64,000 nucleotides of DNA from Alopecurus myosuroides (taxonomy: Eukaryota > Streptophyta > Magnoliopsida > Poales > Poaceae), in contig CM054062.1 of assembly GCA_028641055.1 (NCBI GenBank), positions 276,293,710 through 276,357,709 on the forward strand, read 5' to 3'. Made by a program: the position numbers and the translations under genes. Position 1 is the stretch's first letter. Each line of letters starts with the position of its first letter. Below are positions 23,275 to 35,506 of the stretch, one piece after another. The notes under the pieces are model-generated. The model ran no database searches. It was not told where the DNA came from and saw only the letters and a program-made list of their open reading frames with translations.

Positions 23275-26200
23275 TCCCAACTTTTGCTAATATAGGGTTT
23301 GTGGTGTTGTGTTCATGGCATTCATGCATGAAAAAAATTTGAACCAAGTTTAAAATTGAATTTAAGTGAAACTTGCATAAAAATCACTTAAAGTGATCAC
23401 CCAAAAATTGTTTTAAAAACTTTCTCAATTTTGGCAAACAAAAATATGGTGTGGCTGGAAATTTTACAAGGATTCCAAAATGTATTTTTTGCTAATTTTT
23501 ATCCTTGCAAAAAGGACCTCAAACATTCAAATGGCTTACAGTTTTTAAAGGCAGAAGGACTTGTCTGCAAATTTCCAAAACTTTAGGGGGTCATGCAGAA
23601 AATCTCCTTTGTCTTCTACCTCTGGACAGGAGGCAGCTGCGTGTCCACCTCCCCCGATGCCACCTCCTGCCTTTGTATTTGCCCGCGGATGAGGATGCCT
23701 ACAGGTCGACGCCATGCTGCTTCTCTCCCTCTCGGCTCTTTCTCTCTCTCTCTGTATCCCCTCGCGAACTGAACCCTAACCCTACTGCTCCCGTCGGCCG
23801 CCGCCTAGCACTGTCGTCTCCGGCCGTCCCCCGTCGAATTGAGGCCACCACATTCACCTCCATCGTCTCCTCTACCTCCTAGAGAAGCCACACGAGCTGG
23901 GACGCCCGGGAGGAGCCGAATCGGTGACATCTTCCCGAGCTTCGGCCGCCGGTGGAGGAGCTCGATTCCGGCGCCTCCGACCGCCCCTGCCCCCTCCGGC
24001 TACTCCACTAGACTCTCCACGCCGTGGTGAGTCTCCCAGTGCCCTCCATCCGCTCCCTCCCCCTCCGTAGCTTGTCCTCGCCGTGGCCGATGCCCCGCCG
24101 CCACGGTATGGTCGCCGCCGGCCAACTCCGGTGGCCATTCAGCGAACCACCACCACCTACAGGACCCCCTCGAGGAGTTGGAGCTAATGGTACTAACGGT
24201 TTCGCACATTGCGTGCTAATTTCATCGAATTTGAACTAGACTATGAAGAACAGAGCACTGTGATGTCACAGTGACATCACAGTCACATCATATTTTCCCT
24301 TTTTAACAATTCCAGGAAATTACAGAAAATGAATAAAATTGAATAATTAATATCTTCCAAAATATTAATCAGAAAAATAAAATAAAAATATGGGAATGCT
24401 CAGAAAAATGTACTCTATCCAAATATGTAATTTTCAATCATGTTTGAGAAAGTTGATTTTTGAACATTATTTAATGTTATTTAATTCATTTAAAACTAGA
24501 AAAATAAGTTCTTATTCAATAAAATTAGAATATTAAAAGTTATATACCAAAATGCTCAAAATGACAAATGCAACCCATTTATGATGTTTTCAAACCCATT
24601 TGAGCACTTTAAATTTTACTCACTTTCAGAGTTGTCCGAAGTCCCTCCGGGGTCCATTTCGGCCCAATTTCTGTTAAACTGCATAACTGACATACGAACC
24701 CTAGCAACCCAACGATCATGTTTAGGGCTTTTATCTCAGTGCATTAACTTGCTCATGCATACATGTTGTGCATTGCATCGATACCATGTTGATTGTGTTC
24801 TTCTTTTCGGTGTTGTTTTCCCCCTCGGTAGAATGCGACTCCGAAGTGAAGGCCAGCAACTCCAATGGCGAATACTTGATCTTAACCGACAAGTCAAGCA
24901 CTTATTCCAGAAGATCTTTATCTGGTTTTCTTATAAACAAGGCAAGCATAACCTCTTATCTGCTCATATATGTTTTTGAACAACATTTGATTCTCGTACT
25001 TTGCATTGGATTCCAAAGTATTTGATGTCAGTAGATATAGTTCACCTATACACTGCATTGCCTCAATATCCCGATGCACTGCTCCTAGCCACCATAGATT
25101 TGCTTGTGCGCATCACCAGAGCCTCATATCTGCTTCGCTTAGTCATACATGTTTGTTACCTCTGCTCCATCCGGTTGATGAATCAGAGCTGCGATAACCT
25201 AGTAGGATATGATGACGTGGTGAGATGAGCATTGAGTGGATAACTTGACTAAGGCTGGTATGGGTGGCCACTTGGGAAGTGGTTGTTTGTCCTATAATCG
25301 CTAACCCTAGGATTGAGGTCTCGAGCAGAAGCCAAGACTGAGCGTGCAAACACACGCGGGGTCTAAGTAACCGCGCTCGACCAACTAACTTGTTTGGCTA
25401 GATCCATGAGTCACGTAGTTTGAGATTTCCATTCGGCAACGCAATCAAAACCTTTTAAACGTTTTTAAAACAAAATGCTCCGCTAGGGCGTGACCGGGGC
25501 CAAGTGATGGACGTACACGGATCTTGACCCCGCCTCACAGAGAAAGGTGCCGTCAAGAGGATGACCAACTCCCTGTTGATGGGGTGGCCCTGTCTTGGAT
25601 TGACTCATGGATAGGGTCGGGTAAGGTAAAGGTCGTGGCCAGCCACCCTCTGCCGTGTTCCATGGAAGAGCGTACATGTGGCGCTAAGAGTCGGATGGTA
25701 CGTGTGGGTAAAGTGTACCCCCTGCAGGGATAAATCTTTTCGAAAAGCCGTGTCCACGGTTAAGGACGACTTGGTGAACGCAAAGACCATAGATAACTTG
25801 AACGTGGCGTAAAAGATGTTGACAAAGCATGGAGTCAATGTTTGAAGGGTGCCTCCTCGGAGATGCCGATAGGGGTGATCCTTGTAGCATGTGAGATGCT
25901 GGGAAATGATGTTGGTGGATTGGAAAAATGATGATTACAGTAGTTGAGTTTCTCATCTGTTTTGAAAACACTCTTTGAGACGTGCTATCCCTCCTTTATT
26001 TGGAAAACAAAGATTGCTTTACGCAAATCAGCCTTCATAAAACCCTTTCTGAAGTTAGCAGATATATAATAGGTTAGCTAAGTCTTGTTGAGTACCTCCC
26101 GTACTCAGGTTTGCTTAATTTGGTTCAGATGAAGATCTCACATTGCTGGTGTTTCAGCGTGGGCATCGACAAGTAGCTTGGGGTTCCCAGGTAGCAGCCT

Positions 26201-26790
26201 GGAATCTATGGGCTGGGACATCGCCTTATGTTGCGACCTCTTAGGCCTTTTTGGTTCTTGTTGATTAGCAACATAATTTTCCTTCCGTTGTCTGATTTAA
26301 TGTTGGGTCATGTGGCCTCTGTTTGTACAACTACTCTAGTAACACCTGTTTAATACAGCTTCCATGTCTAGAGTACTGGTTTGATCGGTTGTTGGTTTCG
26401 AGCTCATTGTTATACAGTTTTGGCTATGTGTGCATAGTTGTTGCAGTCGAGGGGTTGTGGAGCCGATGATCCATGTCCGAGCCCGCCTGCCGATGTGATT
26501 CGGCCTGGGGCTTGGTAACCCCAGTAACCCTCGATTGTTGTTGCACTTTCTGGACACATAACATCTCTGTATAGCTTTGGTCCCGTTCCTTTAGTTTCGT
26601 TCGATTCGTGGACGCTTTGATATGGATAGTTGGTTATGACTAGCGCGGACACAAGGAGTAGTAGTACCGTGGTGATCCGTCCTGCGTGCCGTTGTTTCTT
26701 GCGGCCGTGGCTGGTAACCCTGAAGCCCTTGTGGGTCCATGTCTAGGAGCACATAACAGTATGTATATCTCTGGGTCCGGGGTCGTGACA
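23275..26790 (+). repeat. Element B 5' LTR, missing its first seven bases
   Basis: It matches the right LTR from TCCCAACTTTTGC onward and ends GGGGTCGTGACA. Divergence from the right copy is uneven: about 1-2 percent over the first 150 bases and about 6 percent over the last 400, by hand count. Confidence 0.9.
24255..24292 (+). promoter_or_regulatory. Palindromic GTGATGTCAC-type cluster in the element B 5' LTR
   Basis: CTGTGATGTCACAGTGACAT continues into further TCAC/GTGA half-sites. In the right LTR (31565-31600) the last unit is a perfect TGACGTCA. These resemble bZIP (TGA or CRE-like) sites, so I infer a promoter role. Confidence 0.4.
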
Positions 26791-26795
26791 AGTGA

Positions 26796-26807
26796 TGGTA
26801 TCAGAGC
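26796..26807 (+). other. Element B primer binding site (initiator Met tRNA)
   Basis: TGGTATCAGAGC, five bases after the LTR end, with the same spacing as in element A. Confidence 0.9.
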
Positions 26808-29800
26808 AGTACTGCCCGTAGGAAAACCTTACTGCTTGGTCGATGTTGAGTCTAGTGTTTGTGAAAACTATTTGGAAACTCCAAATGGTTTTGAAAACCT
26901 TCTTAGGATTCTTTTTACTCCTTATCTGGTATCTCTCTAACTCTGGGTCACCTTACCTGTTTTGATTTGAAAAGGTTTTTCTATCTCTTCTAGTCATTCA
27001 AAACTTAGCTGCCTTCTTTGGCAAGGACGTTGTTACCCAAGTTGACCTAGTGTTAAAAAGTTTCTAGTGTCGTGTGAGTTCCATGTTCCATTATCTCTTA
27101 AACTGGGATATTTCCTTTCCATCCCAGTCTCTCAGAGTTGTGTGGATTCCACATTCTTACATGTTCTAAGTCTCAAAACCCTAAACCTCAAGATTTCCTT
27201 TTCATCTCGAATGTACCCGTTACCCTTTTGCTCTTATTATTCCGGAGTTATGTTTGTCTTTTGAAAGATACCTCGTGATTACTATTCGTAGTGTCCTTCA
27301 ACGCACTAAGATAGTAGTTACTACTTTCTTTTGGTTTTTAACCTTGGACTTGAACCGAAGGTCCCAGAATGTGCTGAATTGCGGTGAGTTGAGTCATGTG
27401 GTTTCTTAACCATGTGATGCTCATGCCATCAGTACATGATGCTGACCTTTAACCCAAGTTCTGTTTCTTTGGATCCTGAGGAATCTGTTTTACCTCAGGG
27501 TGGCTAGGTAATTCCAACTCTCATAGCCGTAGGCTTTCCTTTGGAACCAAAAGGGATCACAACAAGAGTGTTCTTTATAATTCCCATATCCTTGTTCTTT
27601 ACTCTACTATACCTCTCGTCTTAGCACGGCTTATAGAAATGAGTATTACCCTTTGCATTCAGACGTGATCTCAGGATTCCCCCGAGCACGTTCTTATTCT
27701 TTAGTTGCTTCCAAACTTCATCCGTTGTTTTGGACACCAAGTTACATATGTGTGTTGGATTCTTCCAATGCATTTGCTCTTGTTTTCTGCCAGAAATTCC
27801 TCCTTGGAATGTCAGGAGAAACAAACTCCAGTACCTCGTTCATTTGTAGGACCAGGTCAAAGTTTTGTAATTCGCGGATTAAAGAAGTTTCATTAGCTTC
27901 TGTTCTGTTCTACCTCTGAGTATCACACTCTTTTATACCAATAGGTCGTGTTAAGTTATATGGCCTTAATGATGAAGTGATGCTCTTACACGTCTTCACT
28001 CCCCCTTCATTCAAGCCTGAAATACTCGAGAATGTTGGGTGTGCTTTGAGGTGTGTATCAGGTATTCCTAGCAATTCTTATTGCTTTGAAAAATCTAAGA
28101 AACATATGTATCCTTCTGAGCACTATTGGTCATCCGGTCTCTACTTAAAGTTGCCCGTGTTACCAAATCCGTTCATTCCGGTGCACATTCTTGGTCAGAG
28201 AGTTAGGTTCATGCCGAAGCTTTCAAGATCATATTGACTGCTTTGAAAAGCAAGATTCCTTTCGAACTCCAAGACATACCGGTGGGTTGTGATATTCTGG
28301 TTGTCTTTCTAGAAGTGTCACCAAGTGGTTACCTGACCGTGATGTCTAATCAAGGGGTAATCTGAATTGCTCCTTTCTCCAAGAAACTATATTGGATACC
28401 CTGAACTAGTTGGTTGATCTTAAAACAATAACTTGGAGAGTTGAAAGACAAGAGCTCTTCCTAACTTGTTCCTTTGCAACATGATGTGTCCAGTTCTGTT
28501 CATGTTGAAGAAGGATAGTACCTCCTTTGCGGAAATGCTATCACTCTACCTCTTGATTTGATTTGGGCTATCGTCGGATCAAGTTCAGATCCAAGGATTA
28601 TCTTGATAGGGTTCTCACTCATGGTGTTTTGCCCGAGTATACATTTATGTCCTTTAGTCTGACCAATGCTTCGCCTTGTTCATGTATCATATGAATTTCT
28701 CTGCTTGGAGTATCTTGATAAGCGTGTTGTCGATCCCATCGATGACATTCATATCTCTCCAAGTTGCAAGAGGTTCATGTTGAACAATTGGCAACAATGT
28801 TGGAAACTTTTGAGAACCATCTTTGTGTCATCACGAAGTTGTGTTATCGATGTTCGAAGTGACCTTCTCGGGTTCGTGTGCTTTCGGTGAAAGTTGTTGC
28901 CATGGATCCGAGTAGAGTTTTCTTGTCCCTTCGGGAATAATCCCAAGTCGGTCATGCATGTGTGGACTATGCTTGAGATGGATGGTTGTTACCTCCATTC
29001 ATTGAAGAAGTTTGCATCCACCCCAAGCCACCGACTGATCGTTCGTGAAAGAGAAGAAGTTTAAGAACTTTGTTATCTTTGTACCATCTTCCCAACAAGG
29101 ACTCTTATGTGTTCCATTGCAAGAAATCCATGTAGATGCAACCATCTTTCAGAAGTTGGTAATACATGAGTTCTGCAATCTCGCTCATCTTGTTGAGTGT
29201 GGCATCTTAGTCCATATCTTGAGAATCTAGTAAATGTATCCCGTTGATAATCGGTGCAATCTCTTCGCTCAAACATACCGAGCGTAAGCTATAAATCCAC
29301 TAACCAGAGCTGAATCTCAAGCATCAACGAAGGTTGGTGTTTCCTCAAGAGTATTGAATTAGGTCCATTTGAAAATATGGCATGGTTGATGTTGTGGTTG
29401 ACACAATTAGCCGGAAGGCCTAATGTCGTATCTCTTTGAATCTGTAAGAACAGACACTCTCCATGAGAATTCTTGTGTCTCGTTTTCAACAAGTTTTCCT
29501 CACCGTTCTTCCAAACCGGAGTTTTACTTTCACTTGATGACCTATAGAAGGCTTGTCGTGAGCCTGCTGTCGGTATTTAGACTATCAAGGATAACTTGGA
29601 AGTTGATCTTCCCAATATCTCTCCGTTGAACCTCCAAACCTTTCTTTCAGTGGAAACAAGTTCATCATGAAAACATCTTATGGTGTTTTGTAACCACCAT
29701 TGACCAGTTTCCTTTTTCAATTTTTTTGTACCCTAAGTTCTGTTCATCTTACACATTGTGTGAACTTGTCAGTCACTTCCGCCATGGGTCTTAATCATGT

Positions 29801-30571
29801 GGTAAATGTATTTCTACGTCCAAACCACAATAGGAAAGAGATTCCTTATTCCTTCTGGTGCTCCAATCCTCGTTGGTTACCCATCCTTATGGTGTGATCA
29901 GGAATCCCTCCTTAATTACAGTGTTCCAACATTCCGTGGTTACTCATCTTCTGTCATGAAGTAACATCCCGATCTTTAACAAAGTTTTCGACAAACTTTA
30001 ACGGAATGAAAGTTCCTTGATCTTCCTTGTCCACTCCAAAGAGTGAACATGATCATGTATCAAATTCTCTCTGACGCACGATTACAGTGTTTTCTCGTGA
30101 TTTTCCTCGTCTACGGATATTACACTGTGGTATCCAAGACCATCCACTCCATCTTGGTATTCTGTTTGAAGAAACCTCGGTGTCAGAAGTTTTTCAACCG
30201 TTCCTTTTTTAAAAAGGATTTAAACTCTTGTGCAAAGCTCATATTCTAAATCCTTTCAAGAACCATCATCCGCAAACCTGAAACCATCTTCTATTCCCTC
30301 TGTTATATTGATGTGTTTCATGCCTGTTAACTCAATAGTTCTTTATGAACATTCCTGTCATGAGTTATACATGAGATACTCGATCTTCGTGAAGATCAGT
30401 TCCTAAGAGTTTTCCCTCTACCTAAGGTGTAGCCAATCAACACTTCATGATGCTACGGATCAGCCTCTTCACGAAGAGAATCATAAAGTTCAAGAAGATC
30501 ATTCAAACCGGTATTCCTTCTTTCTTCTCCTTTGGGAATCTCAGGACAAGATTCTTGTAAGGGGGTAGATT
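26808..30571 (+). pseudogene. Element B interior: strongly decayed gag-pol
   Basis: No ORF exceeds about 100 codons. A reverse transcriptase relic can be followed by eye at about 28560-28770 against 22800-23040 of A: the [11 protein letters not shown] region is recognisable at 28568-28590, the MSFGLTNA region at 28648-28668, and GAGTATCTTGATAAG is shared exactly at 28709-28723. The YIDD motif itself is lost. The end, 30455-30571, resembles A's chromodomain-like tail and purine tract. Many indels break every frame. Confidence 0.65.
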
Positions 30572-33500
30572 TGTAACATCCCAACTTTTGCTAATATAGG
30601 GTTTGTGGTGTTGTGTTCATGGCATTCATGCATGAAAAAAATTTGAACCAAGTTTTAAATTGAATTTAAGTGAAACTTGCATAAAAATCACTTAAAGTGA
30701 TCACCCAAAAATTGTTTTCAAAACTTTCTCAATTTTGGCAAACAAAAATATGGTGTGGTTGGAAATTTTACAAGGATTCCAAAATGTATTTTTTGCTAAT
30801 TTTTATCCTTGCAAAAAGGACCTCAAACATTCAAATGGCTTACAGTTTTTAAAGGCAGAAGGACTTGTCTGCAAATTTCCAAAACTTTAGGGGGTCATGG
30901 AGAAAATCTCCTTTGTCTTCTACCTCTGGACAGGAGGCAGCTGCGTGTCCACCTCCCCCGATGCCACCTCCTGCCTTTGTATTTGCCCGCGGATGAGGAT
31001 GCCTACAGGTCGACGCCATGCTGCTTCTCTCCCTCTCGGCTCTCTTTCTCTCTCTCTCTCTCTCTCCCCTCGCGAACGGAACCCTAACCCTACTGCTCCC
31101 GCCGGCCGCCGCCTAGCACCGTCGTCTCCGGCCGTCCCCCGTCGAATTGAGGCCACCACGTTCACCTCCATCGTCTCCTCTACCTCCTAGAGAAGCCACA
31201 CGAGCTGGGACGCCCGGGAGGAGCCGAATCGGGGCTATCTTTCCGAGCTCTGGCCGCCGGTGGAGGAGCTCGATTCCGGCGCCTCCGGCCGCCCCTGCCC
31301 CCTCAGGCTACTCCACCAGACTCCCCGCGCCGTGGTGAGTCTCCCGATGCCCTCCATCCCCTCCCTCCCCCTCCGTAGCTTGTCCTCGCCGTGGACGATG
31401 CCCCGCCGCCGCGGTATGGTCGCCGCCGGCCAACTCCGGTGGCCATTCGGCGAACCACCACCACCTACAGGACCCCCTCGAGGAGCTGGAGCTAATGGTA
31501 CCAATGGTTTCGCACATTGCGCGCTAATTTCATCGAATTTGAACTCAACTGTGAAGAACAGAGCACTGTGATGTCACAGTGACATCACAGTGACGTCATA
31601 TTTCCCCTTTTTAACAATTCCAGGAAATTACAGAAAATGAATAAAATTGAACAATTAATATCTTCCAAAATATTAATCAGAAAAATAAAATAAAAATATG
31701 GGAATGCTCAGAAAAATGTACTCTATCCAAATATGTCATTTTCAATAATGTTTGAGAAAGTTGATTTTTGAACATTATTTAATGTTATTTAATTCATTTA
31801 AAAATAGAAAAATAAGTTTTATTCAATAAAATTAGAAAATTAAAAGTTATATACCAAAATGCTCAAAATGACAAATGCAACCAATTTATGATGTTTTCAA
31901 ACCCATTTGAGCACTTTAAATTGTACTCACTTTCAGAGTTGTCCGAAGTACCCTCGGGGGTCCATTTCGGCCTAATTTCTGTTAAACTGCATAACTGACA
32001 TACGAACCCTAGCAACCCAACGATCATGTTTAGGGCTTTTATCTCAGTGCATTAATTTGCTCATGAATACATGTTGTGCATTGCATCGATGCCATGTTGA
32101 TTGTGTTCTTCTTTTCGGTGTTGTTTCCCCCCTCGGTAGAATGCGACTCCGAAGTGAAGGCCATCAACTCCAATGGCGAATACTTGATCTTAACCGACAA
32201 GTCAAGCACTTATTACAGAAGATCTTTATCTGGTTTTCTTATAAACAAGGCAAGCATAACCACTTATCTGCTCATATATGTTTTCGAACAACATTTGATT
32301 CTCGTACTTTGCAATCGATTCCAAAGTATTTGATGTCAGTAGATATAGTTCACCTATATACTGCATTGCCTCAATATCCTGATCCACGGCTCCTAGCCGC
32401 CATAGATTTGCTTGTGCACATCGCCAGAGCCTCATATCTGCTTCGCTTAGTCATACATATTTGTTACCTCTGCTCCATCCGGTTGATGAATCAGAGTTGC
32501 GATAACCTAGTAGGATATGATGACATGGTGAGATGAGCATTGAGTGGATAACTTGACTAAGGCTGGTATGGGAGGCCACTTGGGAAGTGGTTGTTCGTCC
32601 TATACTCGCCAACCCTAGGATTGAGGTCTCGAGCGGAAGCCAAGACTGAGCGTGCAACCACACGCGGGGTCTAAGTAACCGCGCTCGGCCAACTAACTTG
32701 TTTGGCCAGATCCATGAGTCACGTAGTTTGATATGTCCATTCAGCAACACAATCAAAACCTTTTAAACGTTTTGAAAACAAAATGCTGCGCTAGGGCGTG
32801 ACCGGGGCCAAGTGATGGACGTACACGGATCTTGACCCCACCCCACAGAGAAAGGTGTCGTCAGGAGGATGGCCAACTCCCTGTTGACGGGGTGGCCCTG
32901 TCTTGGGTTGACTCATGGATAGGGTCGGGTAAGGTAAAGGTCGTGGCCAGCCACCCTTTGTCGCGTTCCATGGAAGAGCGTACATGTGGTTCTAAGAGTC
33001 GTATGGTACGTGTGGGTAAAGTGTACCCCCTGCAGGGATAAATCTTTTCGAAAAGCCGTGTCCACGGTTAAGGACGACTTGGAGAATGCAAAGACCATAG
33101 ATAACTTGAACGTGGCGTAAAAGATGTTGACAAAGCATGGAGTCTATGTTTGAAGGGTGCCTCCTCGGAGATGCCGAGAGGGGTGATCCTTGTAGCATGT
33201 GAGATGGTGGGAAATGATGTTGGTGGATTGGAAAAATGATGTTTACAGTAGTTGAGTTTCTCATCTGTTTTGAAAACACTCTTTGAGACGTGATATCCCT
33301 CCTCGATTTGGAAAACAAAGATTGCTTTACGCAAATCAACCTTCATAAAACCCTTTCTGAAGTTAGCAGATATATAATAGGTTAGCTAAGTCTTGTTGAG
33401 TACCTCCTGTACTCAGGTTTACTTAATTTGGTTCAGGTGAAGATCTCACATCGGTGGTGTTTCAACATGGACATCGATGAGTAGTTTGGGGTTCCCAGGT

Positions 33501-34119
33501 AGCAGTCTGGAATCTATGGGCTAGGACGTCGCCTTATGTTACGGCGTCTTAGGCCTTTTTGGTTCTTGTTGATTTGCAACATAATTTGCCTTCCGTTGTC
33601 TGATGTAATGTTGGGTCATGTGGCCTCTGTTTGTACAGCTACTCTAGTAACACCTGTTTAAAACAGCTTCCATGTCTAGAGTACTGCTTTGATCGGTTGT
33701 TGGTTTCGAGCTCATTGTTATACATTTTTGGCTATGCCTGCATAGTTGTCGTAGTCGAGGGGTTGTGGAGCCAATGATCCATGTCCGAGCCCGCCTGCCG
33801 ATGAGATTCGGCCTAGGGCTTGGTAACCCCAGTAACCCTCGATTGTTGTCGCACTTTTTGGACACATAGCATCTATGTATAGCTTTGGTCCCGTTCCTTC
33901 AGTTTCATTCTATCCGTGGACGCTTTGATATGCATAGTTGGTTATGACTAGCGTGGACACAAGGAGTAGTAGTACCGTGGTGATCCGGCCTGCGTGCCGA
34001 TGAATCCGGTCTGCCTGCCGTTGTTTGTTGCAGCCGGGGCTGGTAACCCTAAAGCCCTTGTGGGTCCATGTCTAGGAGCACATAACAGTATGTATATCTC
34101 TGGGTCCGGGGTCGTGACA
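30572..34119 (+). repeat. Element B 3' LTR
   Basis: Complete: starts TGTAACATCCC after the purine tract and ends GGGGTCGTGACA. The next base belongs to A's pol. It contains a CT microsatellite near 31043-31068 and the TGACGTCA site at 31591-31598. Confidence 0.92.
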
Positions 34120-35506
34120 TGTTTCTCCGTCGATGACCATGGTACCGTTTATTTTGGCAACCGTCTGGTTGTGCCGAAGATACGGAACCTGAGAAGGCTA
34201 ATTCTCCAAGAGGCTCATGACACACCTCTTTCTATTCATTCTGTTAGCACAAAAATGTATCAAGATCTACGTCAAAGGTTTTGGTGGTCCCAAATGAAGC
34301 GAGAACTCGCTCGGTATGTTTCTGAATGTGACGTTTGTCGTCGTGTGAAAGCAGAACATCAAAGACCAGCCGGTGTTCTTCAACCCCTTCCTATTCCTGA
34401 ATGGAAGTGGGATGAAGTGGGTATGGATTTCATCACCGGTCTCCCCAAAACAAAGAAAGGCCATGATGCTATCTGGGTGGTGGTTGACCGCCTATCCAAA
34501 GTTGCTCACTTCCTTCCTATCCGAGAAGATATCACCGCTATCCAGCTGGCGGATCTGTATGTATCCAGAATAGTCAGCCTTCACGGTATTCCAAAGAGGA
34601 TCATCTCTGATCGTGGAAGTTTATTTACCTCCAAATTCTGGGCAAGTTACCAGCAAGCTATGGGAACCCGTCTATCTTTCAGCATTGCTTTCCATCCACA
34701 AACCGGTGGCCAAACTGAGAGAGTTAACCAGATTCTTGACGACATGCTCCAAGCTTGTATTATATCATTCGGTAAGGATTGGGAGAAGTTCCTTGCATTT
34801 GCCGAGTTCACTTATAACAACAGTTATCAATCTAGCTTGGGCATGGCTCCTTTTGAAGTTCTATATGGCCGTAAATGCCAAACTCCGCTGAATTGGTCTG
34901 AAACCAGTGAAAGATCATTCTTTAGTCTGGATACAATCAATGAAGCAGAAGAAATCGTTCGCATCATTCGTGAACGACTGAAAACATCTCAGTCTCGCCA
35001 GAAAAGTTATTATGATCGTCATCACCAAGATGTTCATTACGAAATTGGCGAGAAAGCTTATCTTCGAGTCACACCTTTGAAAGGTGGAAAACGATTCGGA
35101 ATCAAAGGCAAACTGGCTCCTCGTTACATTGTTCATTTCCCTATCATTGGAAAACAAGGTCAAGTTTCATATCAGTTGCAGTTGCCTCCGGGATTTCCGG
35201 ATGTCCATGATGTATTCCATGTCTCCCAACTCAAACGTTGCTTCAAAGATCCTGTCCGCGGTGTGGACCACTAGACTATCAAGCTCAAGGGTGATCTCTC
35301 TTACAAAGAGGTTCATGTCCGTATTCTCGATGAGGCCGAACGAAGAACTCGCAGTCGAATCATCAAGTTCCTCAAAGTTCAATGGTCACATCATTCTGAG
35401 AACGAAGCAACCTGGGAACGAGAAGATCATTTGCGATCTAAGTACCCCGATTTATTTTCTAAAACCGAGGAATCTCGGGACGAGATTCTTGTAAGGGGGG
35501 TAGACT
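34120..35506 (+). pseudogene. Element A integrase with chromodomain-like tail
   Basis: The segment resumes pol upstream of the zinc-binding region. The HHCC region is followed by FWWSQMKRELARYVSECDVC. The catalytic core has Asp in EVGMDFITGLP, Asp in IISDRGSLF and Glu in GGQTERVNQIL. The C-terminal region ends HDVFHVSQLKRC. A TAG at 35272-35274 interrupts the frame. Beyond it the frame continues with VRILDEAERRTR, FLKVQWSHHSENEATWE and DHLRSKYPDLF, the pattern of the chromodomain tails of Tekay/Del elements, which are thought to guide integration to particular chromatin. The stop at 35272 would remove this tail. The polypurine tract AAGGGGGGTAGA follows at 35493-35504. Confidence 0.9.

Larger units (their letters stand above)
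23275..34119 (+). mobile_element. Element B: non-autonomous relative of element A with 3.5 kb LTRs
   Basis: LTRs at 23275-26790 and 30572-34119, primer site 26796-26807, purine tract at about 30559-30570, interior of about 3.8 kb without an intact ORF. Leader, primer site, purine tract and LTR ends resemble those of A. The size (long LTRs, non-coding interior) is like the large retrotransposon derivatives described in Triticeae. The first seven bases of the left LTR (TGTAACA) are missing and no target duplication is found, so the left border has been altered. Confidence 0.88.

Noticed and set aside
23839..24239. Overlapping GC-rich ORFs in the element B LTRs (also 31147-31571)
   Set aside because: They arise from high GC content and microsatellites, and the frames are not kept between the two LTRs.
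23700..31070. CT microsatellites near 23740 and 31050
   Set aside because: They are ordinary parts of the two LTRs and not independent features.
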